From: Alteromonas oceanisediminis
GTDB lineage: Bacteria > Pseudomonadota > Gammaproteobacteria > Enterobacterales > Alteromonadaceae
NCBI RefSeq assembly: GCF_018474025.1
Contig: NZ_JAHCTA010000003.1
Coordinates: forward strand, 455,939 to 495,998
Direction of reading: 5' to 3'
Length of the DNA stretch: 40,060 bases
Shown here: piece after piece, positions 18,534 to 27,243 of the stretch
Position numbering within the stretch: the first letter of the stretch is position 1
Layout: each line of letters starts with the position of its first letter
Notes under the pieces: generated by a model
What the model was told of the DNA's origin: nothing
The model's input: the letters and a program-made list of their open reading frames with translations, nothing else
The model's database searches: none
Program-made: the position numbers and the translations under genes

Positions 18534-20519
18534 ATGAAACACTTACGCACCTCACTGACGGCGGGCGCATTACTGGCCAGTCTGTCACATTTCACGACCG
18601 CTGCACCAACCACCTTTGTCCATTTATTTGAATGGTCGTGGCCTGATATTGCCACCGAATGCGAAACCTTTTTGGGCCCCAAGGGGTATGCAGCGGTGCA
18701 AGTTTCTCCACCGAACGAACACATTGATGTGCCGCAGTGGTGGGCGCGGTATCAGCCGGTTAGTTATGTGCTAGAGAGCCGCGGTGGCGACCGTGCTGCG
18801 TTTATCGACATGGTTCAGCGCTGTGATGCGGCAGGCGTCGATATTTACGTTGACGCCGTCATTAATCACATGGCGGCGGGCAGTGGCACCGGAACGGCTG
18901 GGTCTACTTTCGCGAACAAGCAATACCCGATTTATTCACCGCAGGATTTTCACAGTTCCTGTTCTATCAATGATTACGGCAATCGCTGGCAGGTACAGCA
19001 TTGTGAGTTGGTCGGGCTTGCTGATTTGGATACCGATGCGCCTTATGTGCGCAATACGCTAACGGCGTTTCTGAATGACTTGATTTCAATCGGAGTGAAA
19101 GGGTTTCGCTTCGATGCCTCTAAACACATGCCATCTAACGACATCAGTGCCATCGTATCGCAATTGAATGGATCGCCGTTGGTATTTCAGGAAGTCATTG
19201 ATCAGGGCGGCGAAGCGGTCAGCGCCAGTGAATACGTAGGAAATGGTTTGGTGACTGAGTTCAAGTACAGCGTCGAAATCGGCAACACCTTTCGCAATGG
19301 GCAATTAGCCTGGTTGAGTAATTTTGGCGAAGGCTGGGGCTTCATGCCCAGTTCACAGGCGGTCGTTTTTGTCGACAATCATGATAATCAGCGCGGCCAC
19401 GGCGGCGGAGGTAACGTGATCACCTTTGAAGACGGTCGCTTGTACGACCTGGCCAATGTTTTTATGTTGGCCTACCCATATGGCTATCCAAAAGTAATGT
19501 CGAGCTATGATTTTCATGGTGATACCGATGCTGGCGGTCCAAGCGTGCCGGTGCACAACAACGGCACATCGAGTTGCTTTGGCAGCCAATGGCAATGTGA
19601 ACATCGCTGGTCTTACATTGCCGGTGCCATGGATTTTCGCAATAACACCAGTGATGCATTCTATACCCAAAACTGGTGGAGCAACGGTGGCAATCAAATC
19701 GCCTTCAGTCGTGGGAGCAGTGGCTTTGTCGCCATCAACAAGGAACAAAGCTGGATGACGCAGAATTTGGCCTCCGGTCTCAGCGCAGGAACATACTGCA
19801 ATGTGCTAAAAGGCGAATTAAGCGCTGATGGACTGAGTTGTTCCGGTGACACAGTAACGGTTAGCGTGAGTGGGCTAGCGCAACTGAACATTGCACCTTG
19901 GGATGCCGTTGCGATCCACAAGAATGCAAAAATCAGTGGCGCATCAACACAAGATTGGCAGCGTACCGTTGTATTTGTGCAAGCGCAGACAGCCAGCGGT
20001 CAGGATATGTTTGTGCGCGGTGGAATTGATCATAGCTATGCTGCCAGCGCGCTGGGCAAGAGTTGTACGGATGCCAATCGGGAGTGTGCAATTCCCATTC
20101 GACACAACAATCTTCGTAACAGCACAACAGCTCCTTGGAAAGCGTCTGACAGTGAGCTTGACTGGTATGGTGTACAGGCAGGACAAAGTACACAGGCCGA
20201 GGGAACGGCACTGGATTGGACCACCAATGCATGGCCGGCAGCATGGGGAGCCTATCGCTCAGTCGCCAATGACGGTTATGGTGAAGAGCCCTTAAACCAG
20301 TGGGGTGACCATTTCTGGATGCTGGATGTAGATATGGATTGTAGCCAAACAGCCAACGGCTGGTTTGAGCTCAAAGCGTTTGTGAAAAATGGTCAGGGTT
20401 GGGAAAATGACGTTCAGCAACCGGGAGCGCCGTACGCATCGACGAATCATTTGGCGCAATGTGGCAAAGTGAATCGGTTTACCTTCAATCAGGATGCCGC
20501 GGTGATAAGCGACTTTTAA
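18534..20519 (+). CDS. Secreted animal-type (chloride-dependent class) alpha-amylase
   Basis: Exported starch-cleaving GH13 enzyme of 661 residues. Signal peptide 1-23 (ending TTAA). The catalytic trio is intact: nucleophile D194 in GFRFDASKH, acid/base E220 in VFQEVID, and D284 in VDNHDNQRG. Blocks such as [28 protein letters not shown] and [14 protein letters not shown] are those of animal amylases and of the Pseudoalteromonas enzyme AHA, rather than of Bacillus ones; R192 is at the chloride-ligand position. After the barrel and an all-beta domain (to about 465) comes an extra region of some 195 residues rich in Trp and Cys, probably carbohydrate-binding, family not identified. Single-gene unit, convergent with the permease; a long inverted repeat follows. 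Role: extracellular starch or glycogen breakdown. Confidence 0.92.
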   Translation: MKHLRTSLTAGALLASLSHFTTAAPTTFVHLFEWSWPDIATECETFLGPKGYAAVQVSPPNEHIDVPQWWARYQPVSYVLESRGGDRAAFIDMVQRCDAAGVDIYVDAVINHMAAGSGTGTAGSTFANKQYPIYSPQDFHSSCSINDYGNRWQVQHCELVGLADLDTDAPYVRNTLTAFLNDLISIGVKGFRFDASKHMPSNDISAIVSQLNGSPLVFQEVIDQGGEAVSASEYVGNGLVTEFKYSVEIGNTFRNGQLAWLSNFGEGWGFMPSSQAVVFVDNHDNQRGHGGGGNVITFEDGRLYDLANVFMLAYPYGYPKVMSSYDFHGDTDAGGPSVPVHNNGTSSCFGSQWQCEHRWSYIAGAMDFRNNTSDAFYTQNWWSNGGNQIAFSRGSSGFVAINKEQSWMTQNLASGLSAGTYCNVLKGELSADGLSCSGDTVTVSVSGLAQLNIAPWDAVAIHKNAKISGASTQDWQRTVVFVQAQTASGQDMFVRGGIDHSYAASALGKSCTDANRECAIPIRHNNLRNSTTAPWKASDSELDWYGVQAGQSTQAEGTALDWTTNAWPAAWGAYRSVANDGYGEEPLNQWGDHFWMLDVDMDCSQTANGWFELKAFVKNGQGWENDVQQPGAPYASTNHLAQCGKVNRFTFNQDAAVISDF

Positions 20520-20527
20520 GTCGCTGT

Positions 20528-20591
20528 GTGACTCCGGTGGCTGAAAAGGGGCGCGACTGTGTAACCCGCTTGAAATCAGCCACCGAGTCAC
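20528..20591. repeat. Long inverted repeat between convergent genes
   Basis: Arms 20528-20544 and 20576-20591 match over 16 pairs with one bulged C; the loop is 31 bases. There is no T-run after either arm, so it is not a textbook terminator, but its place between the ends of the amylase and permease genes suggests a transcript-end or RNA-stabilising hairpin for both strands. Confidence 0.6.
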
Positions 20592-20622
20592 TTCAACAAC
20601 AACGCTGTGAGCAATTCACTCG

Positions 20623-21690
20623 TTAATGGACATGGGCTGTTGAACCCGCAAAATAGCTTTTCAGCGTTTTAATCACCTGCCAACCAATCAATCCTGCCAA
20701 TATCACAGCACTCGTTTGGTAGATGATATTCACCATGTCAGCGTGTTCGCCATGGTGTAGGTCCAGATTAAGCTCAAATGTTGACAACGCAGCATCAAAT
20801 AACCAACCAGACACCAACGCACTTGCAATCAGGGCGATAAGATAGATCGCGAGCTCTTTTGCGCCTAACTCTTTTTTAATCACCATGAGTGTTGCAATAT
20901 TAGTGGCTGGACCCGTCAGCATAAACACCAACGCAGCACCTGGCGAAATACCCGCCAGTATTAGCCCTACGGCGATGGGCGTGGACGCTGTGGCACAGAT
21001 ATACATTGGAATGGAAATAGCCACCATGAGCACCATTGCCAATGGCCCTGAGCCGTAATCCGCCATCCAGTGACTCGGCACGTAAGTCACGATCAGCGCG
21101 GCAAATACAAGGCCAATCAACAACCACCACACAAAATCGGCCAGCAGTTTATCGAAGCCATAACGCATGCTGTCATTCAGCAATGCAAGTACGTTCCGTT
21201 TGGGATTACCCTTCACACGAGACGTATTGATTTTGCCTGTAGCACCTGCACAGCATCCCGTGGAGCTATTTTGCGGTTGATGCACAGAAGGGGTTTCAGA
21301 ACCCCAAAGCTTGATGGCGGTTCCGGTCACAATGGCCGAGAAAATGGCGGCCACCGGCCGCGCGACCGCCATCACAGGGCCCATCAGCGCGTAGGTAATG
21401 CCAATGGAATCCACCCCCGTTTCCGGCGTCGATACTAAAAAGCTTGCGGTGCTGGCTTTACTTGCACCACTTCGACGGATCCCCATCGCGACAGGGATCA
21501 CAGAACACGAACACAGTGGCAGTGGTGCACCAATCAACGCCGCGGTGGTTACCGAACGACCTTCACCCAACGTTTTTTCAATCAACGTTCGCGGTATCGC
21601 TTGGTGTATAAGGCCTGCGATGAACATGCCCAGCAACAGATACGGCGCAGACTCAATAAATAAACTGAGAAACTGTTCAAAAACCATCAT
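20623..21690 (-). CDS. SO_0444-type Cu/Zn efflux permease
   Basis: Inner-membrane permease of 355 residues in the family of predicted metal exporters named after Shewanella SO_0444. Around eight or more hydrophobic helices; diagnostic motifs are PLPLCSC (C60, C62) in a helix, FLVSTPETGVDS (84-95), a cytosolic loop with GCCAG (C146-C147), and a histidine at the C-terminal tail (STAHVH). Cysteines in the membrane and loop are likely metal ligands. The start ATG at 21690 overlaps the regulator's TGA (ATGA), with AGGTGA just upstream, so the two are translated together. Under a ZntR-like regulator, the exported ion is most likely zinc or a similar divalent metal. ArsP and YraQ permeases are relatives; the PLPLCSC form favours the SO_0444 branch. 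Confidence 0.85.
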   Translation of the reverse strand: MMVFEQFLSLFIESAPYLLLGMFIAGLIHQAIPRTLIEKTLGEGRSVTTAALIGAPLPLCSCSVIPVAMGIRRSGASKASTASFLVSTPETGVDSIGITYALMGPVMAVARPVAAIFSAIVTGTAIKLWGSETPSVHQPQNSSTGCCAGATGKINTSRVKGNPKRNVLALLNDSMRYGFDKLLADFVWWLLIGLVFAALIVTYVPSHWMADYGSGPLAMVLMVAISIPMYICATASTPIAVGLILAGISPGAALVFMLTGPATNIATLMVIKKELGAKELAIYLIALIASALVSGWLFDAALSTFELNLDLHHGEHADMVNIIYQTSAVILAGLIGWQVIKTLKSYFAGSTAHVH

Positions 21691-22100
21691 GAGGTCACCT
21701 GCTCTTGCTGTTCTAATTTGGCAATGATTGAGCAAAATTCAGCACTTTCGCTGCCACCGCAACACAGTTCTGAAAGGTCTTCCAGCGTCGCTTTCATGGC
21801 CGCTAGTTGCTCCATCTGCCGACTAATGTCTGCTATCTTCTGCGCCGTGATTGCCTTCGCCTCTGCACACACATGCTCATCTTTCGCACCTTTGATAGTC
21901 AGTAGCGCTGCCGTCTCTTCCAAAGTAAAACCACTTTGTTTACAACGCTTGATAAAAAGCGCCGATGACAAATCGGCATCGGAATAATGCCGATAGTTAT
22001 TTTGACTGCGCCCACTGGGTTGCAGCAAACCACATTTTCCGTAATAACGTAACGTGTGCGTGGACAACCCTGAACGTTCCGCAAGTTCACCAATTTTCAT
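21687..22100 (-). CDS. ZntR-like MerR-family metal-responsive regulator
   Basis: DNA-twisting activator of 137 residues. Winged helix at 1-70 (MKIGELAERSGLSTHTLRYY is a standard MerR start), dimer helix about 80-110, metal loop at the end. The zinc-site pattern of E. coli ZntR is recognisable: C78 (its C79), C113-C114 (its C114-C115) and C123 (its C124) in CCGGSESAEFC. The ZntR ligand H119 is replaced, E118 standing at its place. The ATG at 22100 is chosen; a GTG at 22106 would add two residues. It is first in a two-gene operon with the metal permease and is preceded by a MerR-type promoter, so it probably controls itself and the exporter. Zinc is the likely signal; cadmium or lead are possible. 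Confidence 0.88.
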   Translation of the reverse strand: MKIGELAERSGLSTHTLRYYGKCGLLQPSGRSQNNYRHYSDADLSSALFIKRCKQSGFTLEETAALLTIKGAKDEHVCAEAKAITAQKIADISRQMEQLAAMKATLEDLSELCCGGSESAEFCSIIAKLEQQEQVTS

Positions 22101-22133
22101 AGTCACCGCTTATCTGATTGATATTTGACACTA

Positions 22134-22165
22134 AGTATAAACCTTAGACCAAGGTTTAATGTCAA
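22134..22165 (-). promoter_or_regulatory. MerR-type promoter with 20-bp spacer and dyad operator
   Basis: On the minus strand, -35 TTGACA (22165-22160), a 20-base spacer, and -10 TATACT (22139-22134). The overlong spacer holds the dyad AAACCTT / AAGGTTT. This is the standard layout for promoters activated by MerR proteins that untwist the spacer. It reads into the ZntR-like gene 34 bases away. Confidence 0.85.
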
Positions 22166-22461
22166 TAGCCTTGGGATAAATAGGTTAATCATGTGGATTT
22201 TACCGGCTCGGATGATCTAAACGGATGACACTGGGCTTTTCCCTAACAAACGCCGATGACTCAACTGAGAGCATGACAAAGTAACTGTTTTTATATACAG
22301 TTATTTTACGGTAAAGTTATTGCATTGATGCATCACAGTTGGAGTGAGCGCACCATGGTTAGGGCGTGTTTATCTCTCATTTTATCTAATCGGTGACCGG
22401 CACAGGCTGGAGTCTGATTGATAATGCAATTGCTCATTCATTAAATTCAGGAGAACAAACG
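22166..22461. other. 296-bp intergenic stretch before the DUF3224 gene
   Basis: Divergent promoter region. The left end belongs to the metal operon promoter. The rest should hold the promoter of the rightward DUF3224 gene; an A+T-rich part around 22287-22325 is the likely site, but no clean -35/-10 pair stands out. An in-frame upstream start at 22393 for that gene lacks a ribosome site. No small gene recognised. Confidence 0.4.
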
Positions 22462-22842
22462 ATGCAGGTCGCACAAGGAAAATTTACTGTTGCTATGGAG
22501 CCACACCATGATGGCGTGTTTGACGCGGGAAGAATGTCATTGAACAAAAACTACAGTGGCGATTTGGTCGCTACGGGTAAGGGGCAAATGCTTAGTCACC
22601 GCAGTGCTGTGCGTGGTTCGGCTGGGTATGTCGCTATTGAGCTGGTCACAGGTATATTAGACGGCAAGCAAGGTAGTTTTGTATTGCAACATCACGGCGT
22701 GATGCAAGGGGAAACTCAATCACTGAGTATCTCTATCGTCCCCGATTCGGGCACCGAAGCACTGGCGTCGATCGCCGGTAGCATGGAAATCACAATATCA
22801 GAAGGTGAGCATTTTTATACACTTAACTATGCACTGAAATAA
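22462..22842 (+). CDS. DUF3224-family protein
   Basis: Small cytosolic protein of 126 residues. Family features are visible: a start like AQGKFTVAMEP, the GDLVATGKGQML strand, the AVRGSAGYVAIE segment and the GSFVLQHHGVM strand, consistent with a compact beta-barrel like that of allene-oxide-cyclase-related folds. Function unknown. The start ATG at 22462 has AGGAGA 7 bases upstream; the longer ORF from 22393 is rejected for want of a ribosome site and because the family N-terminus begins here. Single gene followed directly by a hairpin terminator. Divergent from the metal-export operon, but there is no evidence it is metal-related. Confidence 0.83.
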   Translation: MQVAQGKFTVAMEPHHDGVFDAGRMSLNKNYSGDLVATGKGQMLSHRSAVRGSAGYVAIELVTGILDGKQGSFVLQHHGVMQGETQSLSISIVPDSGTEALASIAGSMEITISEGEHFYTLNYALK

Positions 22843-22845
22843 CAA

Positions 22846-22875
22846 AACCCGCGACGCCTTTTGACGTAGCGGGTT
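22846..22875. terminator. Probable bidirectional terminator
   Basis: Eleven-base arms (22846-22856, 22865-22875) pair except for one mismatch, with an 8-base loop. On the minus strand the stem is followed by a run TTTTGTT, on the plus strand by a poorer TCTGTCTC. It lies between the ends of the convergent DUF3224 and DUF3718 genes. Confidence 0.7.
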
Positions 22876-22927
22876 CTGTCTCAATTTGCTGACACAGGCG
22901 AATGGCTCGCCGCGCTAGCAGGTCAAG

Positions 22928-23320
22928 TTAGATACGGCTGTTAAGAACTTCAGCAATCGGCGAAGACATTAGATTATTTTCAGACACCCACGCACGGATG
23001 GTTTTACCGTCTTGCTCCGGTGCATTGAGCTGGCTTTTAGGCATCTTTTTAACCAGCAAGCTGCCTGCCTCAACCGCGTTATTCAAAAACGCTGTGCGGA
23101 TCAGACTTTCTCCGCCACAGGTGATACCGGTGTAGTAGTCCTGAAGTTTCAAACTAAAATTCTTTTCGACAGAAGACATCTTCTTGCGCAGTTCGCCTTT
23201 GTCGTCCGCTTTAACAATAGTACAAATGTTTTGAAGCTCATCTTCAACGCTAGCAGATGCCGTTACAGAAAAGCCCAAAGCAACAGAGATAAGAGTGATA
23301 GAAGCAACATTTTTCAACAT
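22928..23320 (-). CDS. DUF3718-family exported protein
   Basis: Small protein of 130 residues with a signal peptide (1-23, ending ASA), so it is periplasmic or secreted. After it comes a helical domain with two conserved cysteines (C33 in NICTIVKADDK and C69 in GITCGGESLIRTAF), as in DUF3718 proteins of Alteromonadales-type bacteria; a disulfide between them is likely. Function unknown. GGAACTACC-type ribosome sequence before the ATG (minus strand). Single gene, convergent with DUF3224 and downstream in orientation of the M14 peptidase, from which a terminator separates it. Confidence 0.7.
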   Translation of the reverse strand: MLKNVASITLISVALGFSVTASASVEDELQNICTIVKADDKGELRKKMSSVEKNFSLKLQDYYTGITCGGESLIRTAFLNNAVEAGSLLVKKMPKSQLNAPEQDGKTIRAWVSENNLMSSPIAEVLNSRI

Positions 23321-23651
23321 GGTAGTTCCTATAAATTACGTTAATTAAGTGGTGAAAACGAGCGCATTAAATATCAATAAATCTGGTTAGAATATAAACA
23401 GACACATACATAGGTATAGCTGAACATACGCTGCCCTTTTATCCGGTGGCTCTCATTTCCCCGCAGGCCATGTAAATTGCCGCGCCAACAAGGTCATATC
23501 TATTTTAGATAGGGGCTCAAATTATCGTGTTTACACTCAATTTCGGCTGAAAAAACGTATCGACATGCGTAAAAAAGCCGCGTTTTCTTTTTGAAAAAGC
23601 GGCTGCGTTTTTGTTATTCACAGTCATTGGACGCGAATAGCGCCTTTACAC
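23321..23651. other. 331-bp intergenic stretch
   Basis: Holds the upstream region of the leftward DUF3718 gene (A+T-rich, 23330-23420) and, at its right end, the terminator of the leftward peptidase gene (23576-23604). No small gene or RNA recognised between them. Confidence 0.5.
23576..23604 (-). terminator. Terminator of the M14 peptidase gene
   Basis: Stem AGCCGC/GCGGCT extended inward by TTTTC/GAAAA after one mismatch; on the minus strand it is followed by TTTTTTACG. It lies 48 bases past the peptidase stop. A T-run is also present on the plus strand, so it could work both ways. Confidence 0.8.
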
Positions 23652-26516
23652 TTATAAATTCACAGTTGGCTTGGCTCCCAGTCCAGGGCCGTAAACAATG
23701 GCATTGAGCAATAACCGATTTGAGCCTTTCGCCGCACCACGGAAATTAGGCTGGCCAGAAAATAGAATGAGCTGGCCTTTTCCTATTCCCTGACGAGTGA
23801 CATAAGCAGAGTTCGCGATACGGTGAGCAGCCTCTGGCCATAACAACCCACTCATACGGACATAGAGCTGTTGATTTTCAGGGTGGGTATACCATGCGTT
23901 GGCTTTTTCAGGTGTTTCCGTATCGCCAGCGATGTACTCACCAACCCGGCCGACAGCGTCGACACCGGATTTAGCCATCAAGACAGGTTGACGGCCAAAC
24001 AGCACCGGCATCGATTCGGGCACACCAAACGTGAGCCAGTGACGCTGGTCAAAGCGACCTGCCACCATCGTACCACGCGGCATAAATAGTTTTTGCCATG
24101 CATCCTGTTTTTCCAATGTGTCTTTGTCCAGACTCTTCGGCGCGTTGTCCCAAGGATAAGTCACATTTGATGGCATAGCGTGCGCCTGTACTGTGTCGAC
24201 GTCTATGCGGGTATTCAGTGCAAGCCAGTCACGGTGCAGCGCCAGGTTATAGTCGCCTGCATCAGCGAAGCTGTCTTCTATCTGACGTACACTGCCAATG
24301 CCGTTTTTCTCCTCCGCCAAGCGGCCTGCGCTACGCCCATTGGCGATCAATGTGCCGCCCTGTTTAACCCACTCAGAGAGTGCGTCCACAACAGGCTCAT
24401 CAAGACTGGACCAGGTTTCCGGTAAAACAATCACGTTGTAGCGACGTAAATCAGCCCCACGTAATCTATTAATATCGAGTTGGCTGTGACGGATACCAAG
24501 GTAGTGATCGACAGACCACCATGTCGCACCTAAATCATAAAAGCTAACATTCCCCTGACTCAGCAAAGCCAATTGCGGGCGTGTCAATAATTTGAAATGG
24601 CGGCCTCCCCAATCGGGTAAGTCGCCTTCACCAAATCCGCTCGTGTGTGCCGTTAAACCCAGATTGAATTTATCTGCGGTGCTTTTAAGTTGGGCCACAA
24701 GATCATCCCGATTCGGGTTATCCGTGACCGTTACCACAACAGCACTGCGCGCCACATCGTTTTCAGCATAAGTGGTTGATTTATCCAGCACCCGAACTTG
24801 GATCCCTTGTTCCATCAATTGTGCTGCGAAACCCGGTGCGTTGTCGTCAGCTCCGTTTACCGTCCAAGCAATCGCGCCATCGACTAAAGTGTGGCGGGGT
24901 GTCGGCATTTGGTAAGGGCTTACGTCTTCATCTATATAGCGCGGAACCTCAAAAGCTGCCAGCCCATACATCATGGTTAGGTTCCATGCTGTGGTGTCGT
25001 ACATAATTGACGACCCATCGCGAAGTACACTCTCCCGCTCTTCTTTAAGCACCTCAGGAAGCACGCCGGCATCAAATTCCATAATAGCCGACAACAAACG
25101 CGCTTCAGGCTGACGATTCGGTATGACTAAGCTACCTTTCGCAACGTCTACCTGCTGAGTCTGACCTAGATGGTTGGTGGCTTTTTTGAGCGTTATGGCG
25201 CGATCAGCGCGATACACTTCGATGTCTTGCGCAAGCAGTTTCTGTGCTAACGCATCAAGGCGGCTATGATTCTCTGTGGCTGCAATGACAAAGGTTTTGT
25301 CGGCATAACGACCTTTCTTACTGACGCTTTCCTTACGTGCTTGCCAATAATCCTGATACATCGCATCAGAATGCTGCGCCAGTGTTTTTAAATTTGCCAT
25401 CGTGCTCACGTATTGGTGATGCACCGATTCCATATAGGTTTGCACCGTGCCTTCTGGGCGACGCACCCCGTCTTCTGCCATACGCGACTGCTCATACAGT
25501 ATATGCATTGAGCCGCGATACTCTGCGTAATTCGAGTAACCTGGATACCAGTTCTCAAACCATTCGCCGGTGTAGTAACGCCAGCCTCGCTGATCAAAGG
25601 CCTGACCCTGATCACGCGCAAAGACTTCTGCCCATTTCTGTAGACTGGGCGAGATGTTGTCGTTCAAAGGCTGCCGTGGTGGCCCCATTAAATACGTGTC
25701 TTGTGCGCCCATTTCGTGGCCGTCGATCATCAGTTGTGGCCGCCATTGATTGATCAGTCCTACCCGCCCTTGCGTTTCCGGTTGTGTGAGATAGAAAAAG
25801 TCGCGGTTGAGGTCAAAGAAATAGTGATTTGTGCGTCCATACGGCCAGTCGCCATTATGCAATAGTGATTGATCATCCACATTCGGTGCTGTGCCTCGAT
25901 ATTGCTCCAACGATTTTGCAAAGCGCGCCCTGCCGTCGGGGTTCATGATAGGATCAATCACCACCAGCATATCGTCCAGCATCGCTTTAACGTCGCTGTC
26001 CTGACTGGCAATCAAATGATAAATGGACGCCAGCGCCGCATCGGCACCGGATGTTTCGTTGCCATGAATCGAATAGGCCATCCATGCCACCGCAGGTAGC
26101 TCATCAATCAATGCACTCGCTTGTTGATCGGAGACCCCGCGCGGATCGGCCAATGTTGCTAACTTTTGTTTGATGTCTGGCATAGCCTCAAGCAATGTTG
26201 GCGAGCCGATGAACACGGCGTATAGCGGTCTGTCCTCATGACTTCTGGCGTACTCAACCACCTTCAGCCGGTCACTCTGGGTTGCCCACGTATCGACGGC
26301 TTGCATGATTTGCGCGGGCGTTGCTACGCGCTGACCAACAGGAAAGCCCAGCAGGTCTTGAGGCGATGTCACAGCTGTGTCATATTTCCCACTTAGTATC
26401 GTGCCTTGATAAGCGAGATCGGGATCTTGCGACGGTTTTATTAGCAACGAAGCGTTGCTGGTAAAGCTCATCACGCCAACCAAAAGCGCAGCGAGCAGTG
26501 GGAAAGGATGATTCAT
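23652..26516 (-). CDS. Large secreted M14-family zinc carboxypeptidase
   Basis: Exported metallopeptidase of 954 residues. Signal peptide 1-22. The M14 domain is at about 60-390: zinc ligands H151 and E154 in SIHGNETSG, the MNPDG block (191-195), LNRDFFYLTQPET (236-248), and the third ligand H267 in MIDGHEMG; the catalytic Glu is probably that in ILYEQSRM. The remaining 550 residues hold a beta-rich part and a region like class I glutamine-amidotransferase folds (VIVLPETWSSLD with an AGRLAEEKNG segment), an arrangement seen in other long M14 proteins of marine bacteria. Expected role: trimming extracellular or periplasmic peptides from the C-terminus. Single gene with its own terminator; divergent from the STAS-like gene across an 88-base promoter region. 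Confidence 0.9.
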   Translation of the reverse strand: MNHPFPLLAALLVGVMSFTSNASLLIKPSQDPDLAYQGTILSGKYDTAVTSPQDLLGFPVGQRVATPAQIMQAVDTWATQSDRLKVVEYARSHEDRPLYAVFIGSPTLLEAMPDIKQKLATLADPRGVSDQQASALIDELPAVAWMAYSIHGNETSGADAALASIYHLIASQDSDVKAMLDDMLVVIDPIMNPDGRARFAKSLEQYRGTAPNVDDQSLLHNGDWPYGRTNHYFFDLNRDFFYLTQPETQGRVGLINQWRPQLMIDGHEMGAQDTYLMGPPRQPLNDNISPSLQKWAEVFARDQGQAFDQRGWRYYTGEWFENWYPGYSNYAEYRGSMHILYEQSRMAEDGVRRPEGTVQTYMESVHHQYVSTMANLKTLAQHSDAMYQDYWQARKESVSKKGRYADKTFVIAATENHSRLDALAQKLLAQDIEVYRADRAITLKKATNHLGQTQQVDVAKGSLVIPNRQPEARLLSAIMEFDAGVLPEVLKEERESVLRDGSSIMYDTTAWNLTMMYGLAAFEVPRYIDEDVSPYQMPTPRHTLVDGAIAWTVNGADDNAPGFAAQLMEQGIQVRVLDKSTTYAENDVARSAVVVTVTDNPNRDDLVAQLKSTADKFNLGLTAHTSGFGEGDLPDWGGRHFKLLTRPQLALLSQGNVSFYDLGATWWSVDHYLGIRHSQLDINRLRGADLRRYNVIVLPETWSSLDEPVVDALSEWVKQGGTLIANGRSAGRLAEEKNGIGSVRQIEDSFADAGDYNLALHRDWLALNTRIDVDTVQAHAMPSNVTYPWDNAPKSLDKDTLEKQDAWQKLFMPRGTMVAGRFDQRHWLTFGVPESMPVLFGRQPVLMAKSGVDAVGRVGEYIAGDTETPEKANAWYTHPENQQLYVRMSGLLWPEAAHRIANSAYVTRQGIGKGQLILFSGQPNFRGAAKGSNRLLLNAIVYGPGLGAKPTVNL

Positions 26517-26604
26517 AGGCGCGTTACCTTATTAGGTTGTTATTTTAATGGTTTGTCGTGGCACTAAGTTACCCTAACCCTGTCGTTTGAGATAAGCAAA
26601 TTCC

Positions 26605-27018
26605 ATGAGCGCCCCCAGTTTTACGATCAATCGGTTCGACAATATCATCGCTGTCCGTCTGACAGGTGATTGGAATCAGGCCATCGATTTGCGATATTTA
26701 TCCGAACTTGGGGTGGTGATGCAGCGTATGCGTCAATCGACATGGGGCGTACTGGTGGACTTTCGACAATGGACGGTGGGGCCAGCGGTCATTGCTCAGA
26801 ATGTAAACTACAGTTTGCATTTTGACCGCCGCAACCAAACCAGCGAATGCTGGCTGGTCAATGATGACGCGCAAGCCAGACACCTTGAGTTTTTTTTCAA
26901 GGATTTGCCCTTTTCCCCTCACCGTGTAAAAACACAACAAGATGCCTTGACGTGGGCGCGAGACAACAACTTTCCCAAGTCGACAGCCCTGACTTCATGG
27001 TTGTCTGTTAACGAATAA
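26605..27018 (+). CDS. Small STAS-like protein of unknown function
   Basis: Cytosolic protein of 137 residues with no signal peptide or membrane segment. The beginning (NRFDNIIAVRLTGDWN) and the middle (WGVLVDFRQWTVGPAVI) follow the beta-alpha pattern of STAS/SpoIIAA-like domains, with a helix-rich remainder (HRVKTQQDALTWARDN). I cannot assign a partner. It lies alone between the divergent peptidase and the speA promoter. Resembles the small STAS-like ORFs found scattered in gammaproteobacteria; confidence in the gene being real is higher than in the fold. Confidence 0.6.
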   Translation: MSAPSFTINRFDNIIAVRLTGDWNQAIDLRYLSELGVVMQRMRQSTWGVLVDFRQWTVGPAVIAQNVNYSLHFDRRNQTSECWLVNDDAQARHLEFFFKDLPFSPHRVKTQQDALTWARDNNFPKSTALTSWLSVNE

Positions 27019-27125
27019 GCGTGTTAGCGATGGCTCATCTATTTGCTCTTGCAATATCGTAGAGGTTATTGATTGTGGCGATTCAAAATCGCGCATGTTT
27101 TTGACAAACCATTTGATCAAGTGTT

Positions 27126-27154
27126 TTGGTATACACCGTAAAGCTCGCTATAAT
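27126..27154 (+). promoter_or_regulatory. Sigma-70 promoter for speA
   Basis: -35 TTGGTA (27126-27131), 17-base spacer, perfect -10 TATAAT (27149-27154). It lies about 90 bases before the speA start, leaving an mRNA leader of about 80 bases. Confidence 0.75.
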
Positions 27155-27243
27155 AGCGGTCTTATTATCATTCAACCTGAACTCAGGTTAGCAACGGTCG
27201 TATACAGCTCTTTCACTGATAACACGACGGCTGGAGATTAGAT

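Noticed and set aside
19086-20295. Cluster of antisense and alternate-frame ORFs of 60-134 codons
   Set aside because: All overlap the clear amylase gene, have no recognisable domains and lack ribosome sites.
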